Assembly (NCBI GenBank): GCA_947568835.1
Contig: OX387604.1
Coordinates: 10,879,076-10,943,075 of the forward strand
Origin: Protonemura montana
Lineage: Eukaryota > Arthropoda > Insecta > Plecoptera > Nemouridae
Direction: 5' to 3'
Length of the DNA: 64,000 nt
In this document: piece after piece, positions 26,928-40,072 of the stretch
How the letters are laid out: every line of letters begins with the position of its first letter
How positions within the stretch are numbered: the first letter of the stretch is position 1
Position numbers and translations under genes: made by a program
The notes under the pieces: generated by a model
The model's database searches: none
Told to the model about the DNA's origin: nothing
What the model saw: the letters and a program-made list of their open reading frames with translations, nothing else

Positions 26928-27468
26928 CAGAGTTTTGACAGATACTTTTTAAATTTATCTAGATAAAGATAAAGATAACGCAGAAGAAAATGTATCTAAA
27001 TAACACTTAAAGATAAGATAAACACAGTTATCTAGATATAAGATAAATACGATCATACATTTATCTAGGTAACCTAAAAAAGATAAAATATATTTAAAAA
27101 AAAATGCGTTTCGACACGTTGGGATGGGTTTTAATAAGAAATATAAAAGGAATAATTTAACTGTTTGGTAATAAAGTCATAAGTAATAATTGAGAAGTAA
27201 GGACTAGGGAGGAGTAAGGAGTATCCATATTCTCTGGATTTTTTAAAGCATACACTTGAATCGGTAGTTACAAAACTCAATTACATTTTCTGGGGTCGTA
27301 TTTAGATCAACAATAAGAAAAATACAACTGAAAGATGACGAATATTTTATTTTATCATAGATAAATAGTAAAGATAACTCTAATTTTTATCTAGATACAG
27401 ATAACAGATGAAAAGAATGATCTAGGTAATCTATCTAGATGAAACTATCTAGACAAGTCACAACTCTG
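26928..27468. mobile_element. Non-autonomous hAT MITE with 8-bp target duplication
   Basis: Left end CAGAGTTTTGAC and inverted right end CAGAGTTGTGAC match at 11 of 12 bases, and a second shared block, ATCTAGATA, sits at almost the same distance inside each end. The flanking 8-mers GTGGTGGT (26920-26927) and GTGGTGGT (27469-27476) are identical, as expected for hAT insertion. The interior is built of degenerate TATCTAGATAAAGATAA motifs and codes for nothing. The duplicated 8-mer is itself a GTG repeat, which slightly weakens the duplication evidence. Confidence 0.75.
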
Positions 27469-27476
27469 GTGGTGGT

Positions 27477-28530
27477 GATGGTGGTAGGGTGATTTTTTTG
27501 ACATTAATTGTTCCCCAAATCAAATGTCTAACTGAAATGCACGATAATTTTGTACAGTCGCGCGAGCAGTACAAAGATGCTTTAATGTAAGAATGAATTA
27601 AAAAACATAAGATGAGACGAAATTGTCTTTTTCCATTGATATTGGGGCAGGCTAAAATAAAGGAAAAACGCTTGAAATGCCCCCGCTATAACAGAATTAA
27701 GCCTTGCAGAGGTGACAATATTATATAACTTAAGTAATGGGTATCACTTTTATTAAAGAACCCGAGCACGTTGAGTTTTGTGGCGCGTGCAGCTCTTTAG
27801 GCTCTAGAGTCCTGAAGCCAGGCGCTGATGGCAGGACCTCATTTCAGGGCCTCATTCCAGGACAACAGGGGATCACATCGTTGCACAGGTTCGCGTGCTT
27901 GGCATCTCTAATCCAAACTGCATGATGGTGGGAATTGTAATTGAAGCAAAACACTGGTTACCAGTAAAACAAACAATAGATACGTGGCTTGTTCTATGAT
28001 AACGATTGTATATATAGAAATAATTGTTGGTTTATCATTTCCATACAAGAAACTGACAGGTCTTCATTATGTTATGTTTACAACCTACGCACCTATCGAA
28101 TCGCCTACAGCCTCCATACAAGTTACAATTCATGGTCTTTGACAAACTCTCGCGCTTGGCGCGTGCTAAAATGATTTACAGATATACACAGCGTTGCCAT
28201 CTTATTATTTTAATTCCCACCTTGATCACGTGATATAATACGAGGGTAATATTAATCCTATTGAACAAGATACAACCGCAAGGCTCTTGAGTCGAAGCCT
28301 GCGGGGCCCACAGGAGATCAAGCGAAAACGCGAGCAATTTTGCTACGGTGCTTTCGTGTTGTCAAGTGCACACATTCTATTACTAATACTCAAGACGAAC
28401 TTCCTTGTCTTATTTTAGAGGTATTACCGGTATATCATTTTGTGCGATCTAGTTTAGATAGCATTTTGTTTGTAAGTGCCATCTTTGTATCGTCACTTCA
28501 AGGAAGTGCTGTTATCTCTTAGATGGAACA
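27477..28530. other. Intergenic DNA, no gene seen
   Basis: Short ORFs only (for example 27737-27925 plus), with no recognisable domain. Confidence 0.4.
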
Positions 28531-29440
28531 TCACGGTTCCTCGGTTCAACGGTTCCACGGTTCCACGGTTCCTCGGTTCAACGGTTCCACGGTTCCACGG
28601 TTCCACAGTTCCTCGGTACAACGGTTCCACGGTTCCACGGTTCCTCGGTTCAACGGTTCCACGGTTCCACGGTTCGACGGTTCCTCGGTACAACGGTTCC
28701 ACGGTTCCACGGTTCCACGGTTCCACGGTTCCACGGTTCAACGGTTCAACGGTACCTCGGTTCAACGGTTCCATGGTTCTTCGGTTCTACGGTTCCACGG
28801 TTCAACGGTTCCACGGATCCACTGTTCTACGTTTCCACGGTTACACGGTTCCATGGTTCAACGGTTCCACGGCTCCATGTTTCCACGGTTCAACGGTTCC
28901 ACGGTTCCACGGCTCCATGGTACAACGGTTCCACGGTTCCACGGTTCTTCGGTTCCACGGCTCCATGTTTCCACGGTTCCACGGTTCCACGGTTCCACAG
29001 TTCAACGGTTCAACGGTTCCACGGTTCTACGGTTCCACGGTTCCACGGTTCTAAGTTTGCACGGTTTCACGATTTCACGGTTCCTCGGTTCAACGGTTCA
29101 ACGGTTCCACGGTTCCATGGTTCCATGGTTCTTCGGTTCTACGGTTCCACGGTTCCACGGTTCCATGGTTCTATGGTTCCACGGTTCCATGGTTCTTCGG
29201 TTCTACGGTTCCACGGTTCCACGGTTCTACATTTCCACGGTTCCACGGTTCCACGGTTCCACGGTTCCACGTTTCCACGGTTCCACGGTTCGACGGTTCC
29301 ACGGTTCTACGGTTCCACGGTTCCACGGTTCCACGGTTCCACGGTTGGACGGTTCCACGGTTCGACGGTTCCACGTTTCCACGGTTCCACGGTTCCATGG
29401 TTCCACGGTTCAACGGTTCCACGGTTCTTCGGTTCCATAT
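28531..29440. repeat. 8-bp minisatellite array, about 110 units
   Basis: A continuous array of GGTTCCAC-type 8-bp units with common variants GGTTCAAC, GGTTCTTC, GGTTCTAC and GGTTCCAT. Since 8 is not a multiple of three, each frame passes through all three registers every 24 bp, and the pure unit has no stop in any of six frames. This explains the 331-codon ORF (28523-29518), which translates as repeated GSTVPRFH octapeptides, and the other overlapping ORFs on both strands. Nothing outside the array supports a protein. Confidence 0.9.
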
Positions 29441-29719
29441 ATCTACGGTAGAATTTCAATCAACAGCCATAGATGTTCTTTGGAGGGATCGACAAACACT
29501 ATTTCTTGCCGTAGCTAAATTCTTCCGTTCAATTTGCTAGGTGAGCTATTTCATTTTCCTGTGTTTCACATATGTAAAGAATAGTCTAATCTCATATCGT
29601 TTAAATGTTTTTGAGGCTTACGCATTATTTTTCATATCTTATCACGCTTCAGAAACAAAATATCTTGAATAGGTGTTGAATGTATAAGTGTCGATTAATT
29701 GTTGTATTGTTCGTCTGAT

Positions 29720-30400
29720 GATTTGAGTTACAATAACCTGCCTGAAATTATCCTCGATTGCTTGATAGATAAGAATAGTATGTGTTTTTCAGTTGTACCG
29801 ACAATTACATTCTGACCTTGGTGGAAGTGCCGATTTTGCTCTGCGGGCTGCGTTTAGGGACAATATTTTGAAATGTGATGGATCTATGTTTAAGTAGATT
29901 CAGATTCAAAAGATGACTAAAGGCAGCATACATAATTTCCAAAGAAAGTTTCCCGTCGTTTTAGACGTATTTGTTGGTGTAATGGAGTTGCAGAGTTTAC
30001 TTTGCGGGTTTGCTTACTAGGGCATTTCTTAAAATAGGATCCTTTAATATTGAAAGTGAGTCTTGGTTTAATGGAGAAAAATGATTGGATCTATGTTAAA
30101 CTGCATCCAAATTTACCTTATTAAAGAGCGGCGGTTTATTTGTAATGTAAAAGTGCCGAATTTCCTCTGCATTGCTCTTATTTTTAAATTCGATAAGTGT
30201 ATGTCTAAAATGATTCAGTTCACGAGATAACCTAAGACAACATTCATATTGTTGTGTCAAAGTTTTCCGATATACTGGACACTGTTATTTATTTAGTGGA
30301 AGTGCCGAGTTTGCTTTGCGGGCTGCATTCAGGGGCATTTTTTAAAAGTCGTCAAATTTAATAACTGGATTGAAAAGAAGGGTGGAAGTTGAAATAAAAT
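29720..30400. repeat. Four diverged tandem units of about 160 bp
   Basis: The motif GTGGAAGTGCCGA(T/G)TTTGCT followed by TGCGGGCTGC recurs, with changes, near 29819, 29976, 30140 and 30297, a spacing of 157-164 bp. Parts between the motifs also align, for example GATGGATCTATGTTTAA near 29877 and GATTGGATCTATGTTAAA near 30083. This is a short, old satellite-like array immediately right of the 8-bp minisatellite. Confidence 0.65.
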
Positions 30401-33400
30401 CAGATTCTTATATCTTTTTATATTGTCTCGGTCGGGAGTAGACTTTCCTATGGAAAGTCTTATCTGGCCTATTGGAATCCTTATGATATGGGTTTGGTGT
30501 GCTTAAAGCTTATGGCTAGATTAAGTGGAATTGTATACATTTCACATTTCGTCGAACAGCGGTGATTTTAAACGACCAACTGCATTTTTTGGATAAAGTC
30601 TTTTTTCTCGGCGTTCATAATTTAGAAGGCGGGTTACGCTTTCTGGATGCCAAACTCTTGTACCGTAAAACACCTGCCTTCCAATAAAAACACTAAATGT
30701 GTAGTATTTACAATTTTACTATCTTTTCATAGACTTGTAATTAAAGTTTTGTCCCCAAATTAATCCACGTAGTGATTCCAATCATATAAAAATTTGTGTT
30801 TGCCTTTACAAAGCTTGCTAAATCAATTTAATTAGAGTTCCAATAATTGTTTATAAATAAAGTATAAAGTGGTCAGGCTAACAGAGGAACTAATTAGCAC
30901 TGAAATCCTTTTCTTCATACATTTTCTTTCAAATCAGTTGAAACTTATTATTATTATTATTATTATTATTTTTCACACGACCTTTAGTAATCCACTTTAA
31001 TATATCCAGAGCCAGTCGTTGTTAAGTGATTCGAAAAAATATCCCAGTGTCAGAAAGTGCCACGAATATCAAAATTTGATATCTCAGATAGGTCGTCTTT
31101 AACTCGTTTTTAGTTTTGTAGTCTGCTGTTCTCTTGAGCTGCCACAAGAGAAAAGTCAGAGACACGGTATCACAAGAAGCATGCTCATATATAAAGTTAC
31201 CGAAGAGCTATAAGTAATAACGAACTACGTCTTTCTCTAAATTATATTCACAGACGACTATTCTATTGCAAAGACGCTACACTTTTCGAAGATATGCGGA
31301 ATACGTCGCCTGACCTTTGCAGTTTGTGATCAGGCGACCCATATCAACCCCACCCGGCCCACCGGCCCACCCGGCGCCTCCACCTAATCCTACACATTAG
31401 CTATGTTATTAGTTCTGCCTACGAGCATTCACCAACCACAAGTCTAATCATTTCAAGCTTCATGGAAAAGGGAAACGATCTTTACTCCCAGCCACCAGAG
31501 CGATGAATATTTATGAGCTGAGTTGAAGCATACTTAATTGATTCTTTGATCTGCTATTGCAAATTAGACTAGTTGAGATTGTTGCAGAACAGAAGTGCAT
31601 ACAGTCGTCAGAGGCTCACTCGATCTTGCCAGCCAGCCTGCAGCAAATCCAACGTTCACTTGCAGATAAGTTAAAGATAATCTCGAGGGACTTATATATT
31701 ATTCAATTGCAATTTTGCACGAAACTTCGGTGGTGAGTTTATACTTGTTAATCTTTTTCAATTTACTTTAATGAAATTGCGGCATTGCGTTTTAATACTC
31801 GTAACTAAAATAATAACCAACAGGCAACAATAATTGGTCTCTCCAGTCCTGCCCGACTTCCAATTGAAATTCGTGGCATGTAAAATAATCCCTCCTCCCA
31901 CCACCTCCCTCGCACCCTACCACCACCATCACCACCACCCTCAAAATCTCTATTTCTCTCTGCCAACCCCGTTGAAGATATTACTGTCTCATTCATGTTC
32001 AGTGAATCCTTCTTTCTCCCTTTCATTCAGAACGTGAATTGGGATTAATACCAGTGAAGCCTCCTCTGCAGGCTGGAAGACTAGCTGCTAGGCTGACTGG
32101 CTGGTGAACGCAAACTCCACAGCCTCCACGCTAGGCTCCACATTGTTTTACCGGTATTATTGTGCATTAGGGGAACAGTAGCTTGTGCAGGCTGAATTAC
32201 GATAACTGACCCCACAGAAAACCACTCGTGATGGTGCTATTTGGTGCTACTCTCACTAGCACGTCGAACAATCAGAATACGAGCGTTGCAAACAATGGCG
32301 CAATGAGTAATGCTATGGACCTATGTGATGTTTTCTCATATAAATATCATCGACATGTGAAGCTACCGTTATAATATTATTACAACGAGATTCAAACAAA
32401 ACGAAGCTTTGAACTTTGGACAATGGAGTTACTGGAAGTAGTTTTATATTGTTTTGTTGGTTATTACTTATTAGTTATATCATCGAACTTTGGCGCAACC
32501 ACCCACGAGGATTGTGTTGCTGGAAGTTGTCTCATCAGGGTGGAGTATGAAATTATTCTAGCTCATCTCGTTAGGTTTTGCTTGCTTTTTGTTTCTATGG
32601 GGCTTTTGATGCGTTCCATGTGGTCAGCGGGTGACATAGGTGGTGGAAGGGTAGGGGTACTTGCAACCAACAAAGTGCTTTATGTTCACTCGCAGAAGTA
32701 CGTACGTTCAGGGCCCGAAGACTCTGTATAAATATCAGATTACTAATATAAGCGACTACTGTTCAATTTCAACAAATTTTATTTTTATTTTTGTGTGAAT
32801 GTTGTTTGATTTTGCGCGTGTGTCTTAAGATTTTCCACTGCTCCTGAAGGAGTTGCGATGACACTCTGCACTGTCCAGGATGTGCGATGGATTCAACTTC
32901 TTCTTCCTTATGTAGACAGTTTTGTCATTATAAGAGTAAGTTATCAGTACCAACTGATTTTCTTAGTGCTTTTGATGCTTATGTGGATGGTGATGCTGAT
33001 GCTTGCGCTCAGGCGGTTGGAGTAAACATCTAAACATGCAGGTACGGTTAAACAAACTGAAAACTTACTACGCCTTAAGTTTTTATTTCGAAAACAGACA
33101 AGGCGTGCCTCCAGAATTGTATCATTCTCTCAGATGCTTATGTTGGCACGACTCATATTCGACTAAGTTTAAAGTGGTGGCTTTCGGTAAGCTAATATAT
33201 GAGTTAGAATAGTATAAACAACCACGAAAATGCTATACATTGAGTATTGACTCACAGTGCTAGAAGAGAATGATTGTGGTCGTACTAATACATACTTCAA
33301 CAAATATTAATTGGAATTCAATGCAAGGGATTGCACTCGCAGCTAGTTAATTTACGAAAATACAATACTATATTTTCCCAATTTCCCGCTAATCACCTAT

Positions 33401-33534
33401 TACCAACAGAGTGCGTACTCGTCCGAGAGCACGGGACTTCAATTAGTTATGTTTCGCTGGTGTAAACTGATTTAATTCCGCATTAACGAGCAGCGAGCTG
33501 TTTTTGTTGCAATAAATAGCACTAATCATTCACA
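30401..33534. other. Intergenic DNA, no gene seen
   Basis: A (TTA)n microsatellite lies at 30945-30970. The 102-codon ORF at 32423-32731 is hydrophobic near its start but has no recognisable domain. Confidence 0.4.
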
Positions 33535-33625
33535 CCCCTGGCCTCATGGCCACTAGGCCAGAAGGTTTAGGCGTTCGCTTCTGGTGAGCGCCAAGTTATG
33601 AGCCCCATTTTCCGCAGCTCGTTTT
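33535..33625 (+). mobile_element. tRNA-like SINE head (relic)
   Basis: TGGCCTCATGG resembles a pol III A-box. It is followed by a seven-pair anticodon-like stem (GGCGTTC with GAGCGCC) and a decayed B-box, GTTATGAGCCCC. The order and spacing match a tRNA-derived SINE head; no tail was delimited. Confidence 0.45.
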
Positions 33626-36600
33626 CGCAGCGCCTTATTAGCGCAAATAGATATTATGTGTGTGAGTGGGACCCTCCCCTGCCCCGCCCCCGCCACCACA
33701 ATGAACCCACCTAAAAGTGCACATTAGCTTTTTCTACGTAAAATATATTCTCTGGTTTATCATGCTTTTCGCAATACAGAAATGACGTTGTCCATGATTT
33801 TATATTAAACACAAAGTTGTTCTTCTCCCCACGATTATAGGGAGTGTTTATTTGTAATTATATTGCATTAATTTATCCCAAGGGTACCTTCAGCTTAATA
33901 TTCAACATCAAATATGGAATTCGTTGTCTAAAATTCCTCGGTGGTGCACATGCCTACAGTTTTGACACGTAGAAATGGAAATAAGCGGCTATCATTGTTA
34001 TGTGCCAGTAATCGCGTAATTTGCTAATGCTGGTATCGTATGAACAGGCCATTTAACCAGAGATATAGCACCAGTGCGTAACATTCCCCACCACAGCGAT
34101 TCAGAGCGTTAAACATGCAGTTAATGACTTTGCCCTGCATTTATGACTAGATACAAAAACAGAGCAGAGAAGAGATGTAAAACAATGCACTCTGTGTACG
34201 CTTCAATATTTGTGAAATATAATACTCTCACTTTACTTGAAAAAGAAGCATTAGAAAATACTTTTGGTGCATTGCTGACTTTGTTTTAGTTTTGCAACTC
34301 AGGACCACTCTAATAGTCAAGAAAAAAAACGCAGTTTGAACTGGTTTCTAAACGACTGTGACCGAAACCGTGGATTTTAAATTCTATAATGATAGGAAGG
34401 AAGGGGGGAAAGGGGATTGTGAATTTCCAAGACCTTGGTTTGCGCTCGTTGCACCTAACAGAATTTTCATTTTTCCAGAAGCACACCTTTCATATGAAAA
34501 GTGCGAATATGCATTTTTTGACTCATCAATTATTCATGGAAATAGTTGAGTTTAAATTTCCAGCCCTACCGTTTGCAATGGTAAAGAATTATATGAATAA
34601 TGCGAATATAATAAAAGTTGTGGACTTGTAGCTATCTCATGAATATCTCGTTATGCTATAAGCATAAGAGTAGGCATATCCTAGCATCCAAAAACTCGTC
34701 TTACGGTTAGTGTACATAACAATGTAAACTGATCTACGGTTTGCAGAATGTGAAACAATAATTGCAGCATTACAGCCCCGTTTTGTTGGAATGTGATATC
34801 CGTGCCGACCGTTCGTTTCGCATTTTTGTAACTTAAGCAAATATTAGCAAACAGAACTCGATATTTTTCGGTGTTGTGTTGGTAATAATCATGTGGCGTT
34901 ATACCTGTTTGCTATGCTACCGCTGGGAGTTTATGCAAATTTCGAGTATCATTACCAGGAATTGTTTGTTAAAAGCTATTGGCTTAGAACAAACCGAGAA
35001 GCAGGATATAAGGATATGGTTGAAGTCAAATTTCCCTTGGCATATGAGCATGCATTATAGATTATATTTAAAGTGCAAACTCGACTTAGTCATTTAGTCT
35101 AGAGAATCTACATAACAAACTATTATGTTTAAGTAAACCCCACCTTTATCTCAATTAAACCATAAATCATATTTTGTTGAAAGTGAGCGGTCATTTTTCA
35201 GTACATTTCCGACAAGATTAAAAGGGTTTTCAATGACTATTTACATCAAAATGTAATTTGTACAATGAAAATGTCCAGTTTAAGTCCGGTAATGTGCCAT
35301 CGTCTTGTTTCAACGAATGGTAAAAAAAAAAAAAAAAAAAAGTTTCAAATCGTCGACAATTCCAGTCCCCATTTTTGTGTGCCTTCCAACGCTAACTGTT
35401 GAGGGAGGGGGAGGGTGGTTGATTCGTGACCCCCACTGGTTCGTGCTGATAAGGATATCGGGCGCCAGCGCGTGCAGTGCTCTTCAAAGCGCTGCATTTC
35501 CTCTCAAACTCACAGCATCACTCATAACTAGCGCTGCCGACAAAAAGAACTAAGCGAGTTCAAATAAGCGGGTGCGTATATTATTTCCAGAGAGATTACG
35601 AATATTGAAAATAGCAGGGCATTAAATTATTTTAATCCACTCTTATCTTGTTCTTAGCAAACCAAGAAGGAACCCCCATGTTTAACAATGTTATATGCAG
35701 TACGATTGTATAGCAGCATATGTGCGAACGTGTGTAATGTATATTTTCCTTATTGCTAAGATAAGGGATGAAAGCTACAACTAGGCCATCACAGACGCAT
35801 TCCTGGTAGACATAAATATATTCTACAGATTAATTTTGTTGGGTACAAGTGGTACAAGGCTGTCCGATAGAATCTGTGTGAATTTAGCACGCTCCTGTAC
35901 TTTTGGTCGGGTCTTATTTCTTCCTTGCTGGGTGTAATATATTTCACTGAATTGTGGTATAGTTTTCGCAAACTTAATTGTGCAGTTTAATTATGAAATG
36001 TGTTACAAATCATTGTGGCCTGCAGTTGGTGTAACCAAGCCATGCTGATTCTAAAACATATATATTTCTCGGGAGAGCTTAATTATTCCAACGTCTTTAT
36101 TCTACATATTTATTTCTGTGTGGGTGGGTCTAAGTTGGTTAGAATTTTTTGAAATCCTTTTTACCATTTCTTTAACTCTTTTCAGGAATGGATGTATGAT
36201 ATTTCGTTTTCACTTTTTCTTCTGTTAGCATTTTTCAATCCGAATTTTCCTGGTTCTAGGCCGAATGCTTGGGCGGTTTATTCGTCGATCGTTGATCTAA
36301 GCTAGGCTCTCCCATATATTGGACGGCCCCGTCTCACTCCTCCCCCTCCCCCTCCCCGGCCACCACATTCACACACAACCTCTCGACCCTTCGACGGAAA
36401 GTATAAGTGCATAACTGATTGAACAAACTTTCTTCCGTGCTTTTGTGAACGCACCCGGACCCATTTGTGCCGGCCGAGTCAGGTTTATAAACGATCCAGC
36501 GAACTTACTTGGCACGACTTTACGAGCAATTTGGGTCTTTACACTAAGCTTTAGCCGAAAATGATCTTTAGCAGCGAATGATCAGGCAGCCGTTGTAGTA

Positions 36601-39600
36601 AATAGGCTCCTAACACCAAAAATGACATTGGTGGGATAGCTACAATAATATAAATAAGTTGGGCTATAGTTTACGATTTGAAACTTGAGTGGAGCAACAA
36701 ACAGTTGAACTTCGAAGATTATTTTCTTCAAAATCAAATGGTGAAATTATCAACTCACAGCTGTTTCCATTCAGTTGGCTTAGTAACTTACAGCTCCGAT
36801 TGAAGCGTGTGATGATTTGATTCATGGCTAAATTATCATGGTGACTTAACGTTTGCAAATGATATTGATATTTTGTATGAAAACGACATACTATATAGTG
36901 TGGATAATTCGTTATCTACGAAAGAGGTGCAGGGTGATTTAAAATTTATGACATAATGCTGGTGATTTGATTTGGCGCTTACTCGCTGCACGGACAGAGA
37001 TCTTGATGACCCTTGCCTTGTCAGATAAGGCTGGTGGCTATAAGCATGGCATTAGGAACGTATTTATTTGAAGCGTGGTGGTTCATTCTTAGTTTAAACG
37101 TTCTTGACAGCACGACCAGAGACTCGCTCAACTCTTCAAGTCACATCGGAGTGAGCTAACTTTGTGATTTAGCATTACATTCTTTACAACCGGAAATTAG
37201 AACCACAAGCAAGGAAAGAAATGAAAAATAATGAAATTTTTTTTTGGTAAAGTAAATTGAAAGGGAGGTTAATACACCATAAGAAAATAGATGACTCTGA
37301 TACCCGTTTCTTGAATTTTTGGCATAGGATCGTTCATAGGTATTTGCTTTATGAGCGACGGGTTATATTAAAGTCTGCATGACAGTTTTTACTGGAAAAT
37401 ACAATATGCATGCACAAAAATAACATAGCATTTCATTTTACTTGCCCTAAGACTGAGAAGCAATTCATACTCAGTACAAGGTTCTTAAAAAAGAAATCTC
37501 ATAATGTCAATAATATTTGTAGCATTAATCAGTTCCTTGCACTTGACTCCTTTTTTGATATAAGAAGCCCAACTGAAACCCAAGATTTGGGGGGTAAACA
37601 TTATTTCTACCACGATATCTCCAGGAAGTGGAACTACCGTCACCCAAAAGCCAGCTTTACTCTGAACGAAAATGAAATAAAACTCATCGGATCCCTTTCA
37701 TAACTGTCTCAGCAAATGAATGTCCTGCCAGAAACATTATTACGACGTAAACAATGAAAGTTCGGGATTTCAGCGCCATTAGGTCGGGGTCTATGGTTCA
37801 ATCTGACGCTTAGTGTAAGCGATGGAGGTGCCAGGTAGTAGTCTCAAAGAACTGACACTTGCCTTATTTTAAAACTTCCGGTTGCTGTATGCTCATAATT
37901 GCAGTGAATAACGCTAATGTCAGACCGTTCGACCGATTTTTTTTAAGACGCATATTGGACAAATTTATTATTATTCTTAGTCGTGTTATTTTCTTGACGA
38001 TTTTCTTTTCTTGAGATTGTTTTCTCATTCATCGAATACAGTGACATTTTTTCACTTGACACTTCTGTAATTTCAATTTTTTTAATTTCAGATTTAATTT
38101 GAAATGCTTAAATTATCCACACGCCCCACAAAAGCCACCTACAAAATACACTTTTGAACATAGAAACACTTAGAGTATCAACGTTAGCCTTATATTTTGT
38201 CTAAATTTAAGCAGTGTATGGATATTTATTTCACCATCATGTCATCACGTGTTTCATCATGTGTTTATTCGTTTCATGTCCGAGGAAAATCTCCAAAAAT
38301 TTGGACAGCAGGCAAAACGGCTGCGTACGATAGATCCGTAAAATAGGAATTTATAAGCATTGTATGTAATTATACCCGTGACATGGTCTACTCTGCCCTC
38401 TGATCTTGGTACGGTGGACTGCATTGAAGTGAATAAACAGGTATCGCGACCATTTCTTCAAATGTAGCTCAGCGAAGTCTGAATGAAGTACGACGCATTC
38501 CTGCAGTATCAACACACAGCTTTCTCTTTATAGTATTTGAATCGCGATTTCTTCTATCAGCATTTTGGACGCGATCGTATGCTTTCTTTCCGCCATGATG
38601 AGATTTCAACATTCACTTTGATGCCGAACCCGGCACTGCACCACTTTCATGCCAGAACATGCAACCAAAGATAAAATCCTATTTGCTGCATTTTGTCAAC
38701 TCCAACGTTTTAGAAAAGGATGTAGGAAAGGAAAGCAGAGAAAGCGAAAGGTATAAGCAACGGTGTTTTTATTTTTTCTGTTTACCAGCAACGCTTAGAA
38801 TTTGAAAGTATCTTCTGGTGGTATTCTGTTAATGGCTTGTAAAGGGCTCGATAATGCTACTTTAATGACTGGTAAATTTACGTGAAAGCAACCCTTGTAT
38901 ACATTCAGTACCTTAACTCCATGGTCAGTCATTAATATTTATTACTTTCAGCTCGGAACAGCTGTCCATTACCTATACAGGATGTTTCAATTTGAAACGT
39001 CGTGAAAGGTTTCAGGCGATTCTCATCGTTTTTTAGACTTCACTCCACTTACGCACCTAGAATCAAGCTACCTTACACCTATTTCTATGCAGATAGCATA
39101 CAGTCTAAGGCGACATACCCCAGGAAAAGTGGAGAAGTGAACATAAAATCCTGAAACTAAATGTTATTTATAGCCTAGATTCTTTGTCCTCTTGGTCCAT
39201 ATTAGGAATGCAATTAAAACGATGCTGGAATTCACTAGTATTTTCCAGCTTTTCTATTTTATCTGCGTTCCTGAGCGTCGTATAGGTCTGCGTCACATGC
39301 TCTTTTGAAACGACTCACGGCTGTTTTTGTTATGAACATAATTTTAATCAAAATTTTCAATATTATAAATATTTATGAGCACGTCAATAATTATAAAAAT
39401 ATTCTCCTCTCTCTTGGCAAAAGTGAGGACGGGTTTTCCAATATGTATCGGTGCATCTATTTGACAAGACGGAAACAAAGTAAATTGAATTAATTTTCCA
39501 GTTAAGTGGCGGTGATAAATTCTTCACTATCCATTACCCTTTCTTATTGACATCTAATTAAATTATTTATGAAGAATTGAGAGACAAGGAATATTTGAAA

Positions 39601-40014
39601 TCCTCGTACTTGAGTCCTTTTCATGTTCTCAGACGTCTAGTATTTTAACTAGATTAATATACATTTCGTGGACACAAACTGAATTCTTCACTGCAAAATA
39701 TCTAAACAGTAATAAAATACGCGGAGACACATTGCACACAACGAGCAATGCTATGCAAATAATCGGCCAATTATTTCTATAGTTGATGTTCTCCGCTATT
39801 TTTAATTACAAAACAGCTACAGTTTTTTTTCCCCGGCACATTAAACAGTCTTTCCGAACGCCAGCGCAGCCACCGAAACAACATATTCACCCCAGAAAAC
39901 TCACTGCCGCCCGCCTTAATTCAAAGTTGTACTTTACACAATAAATGAGCCAAATGTATATTCACTTTGGCGTAATCACTGGGTGCGGCAATGGGATGGT
40001 TAGTGAGAGAGCAA
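33626..40014. other. Intergenic DNA, no gene seen
   Basis: AT-rich, with a poly-A run at 35322-35340 and only short ORFs without domains. Confidence 0.4.
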
Positions 40015-40072
40015 GGGGGGGGGGGGGGGGGGGGGGGGAGAGAAATGAAGAGTGTGGGGGGGGGGGGGGGGG
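40015..40072 (+). repeat. Two poly-G tracts (24 and 17 bases)
   Basis: Uninterrupted G runs at 40015-40038 and 40056-40072, separated by AGAGAAATGAAGAGTGT. Exact lengths of such runs are unreliable in assemblies. Confidence 0.9.

Noticed and set aside
28523..29518. 331-codon ORF encoding GSTVPRFH repeats as a gene
   Set aside because: The ORF is an automatic result of a period-8 tandem repeat without stops; overlapping frames on both strands are equally open, and there is no unique coding sequence beside it.
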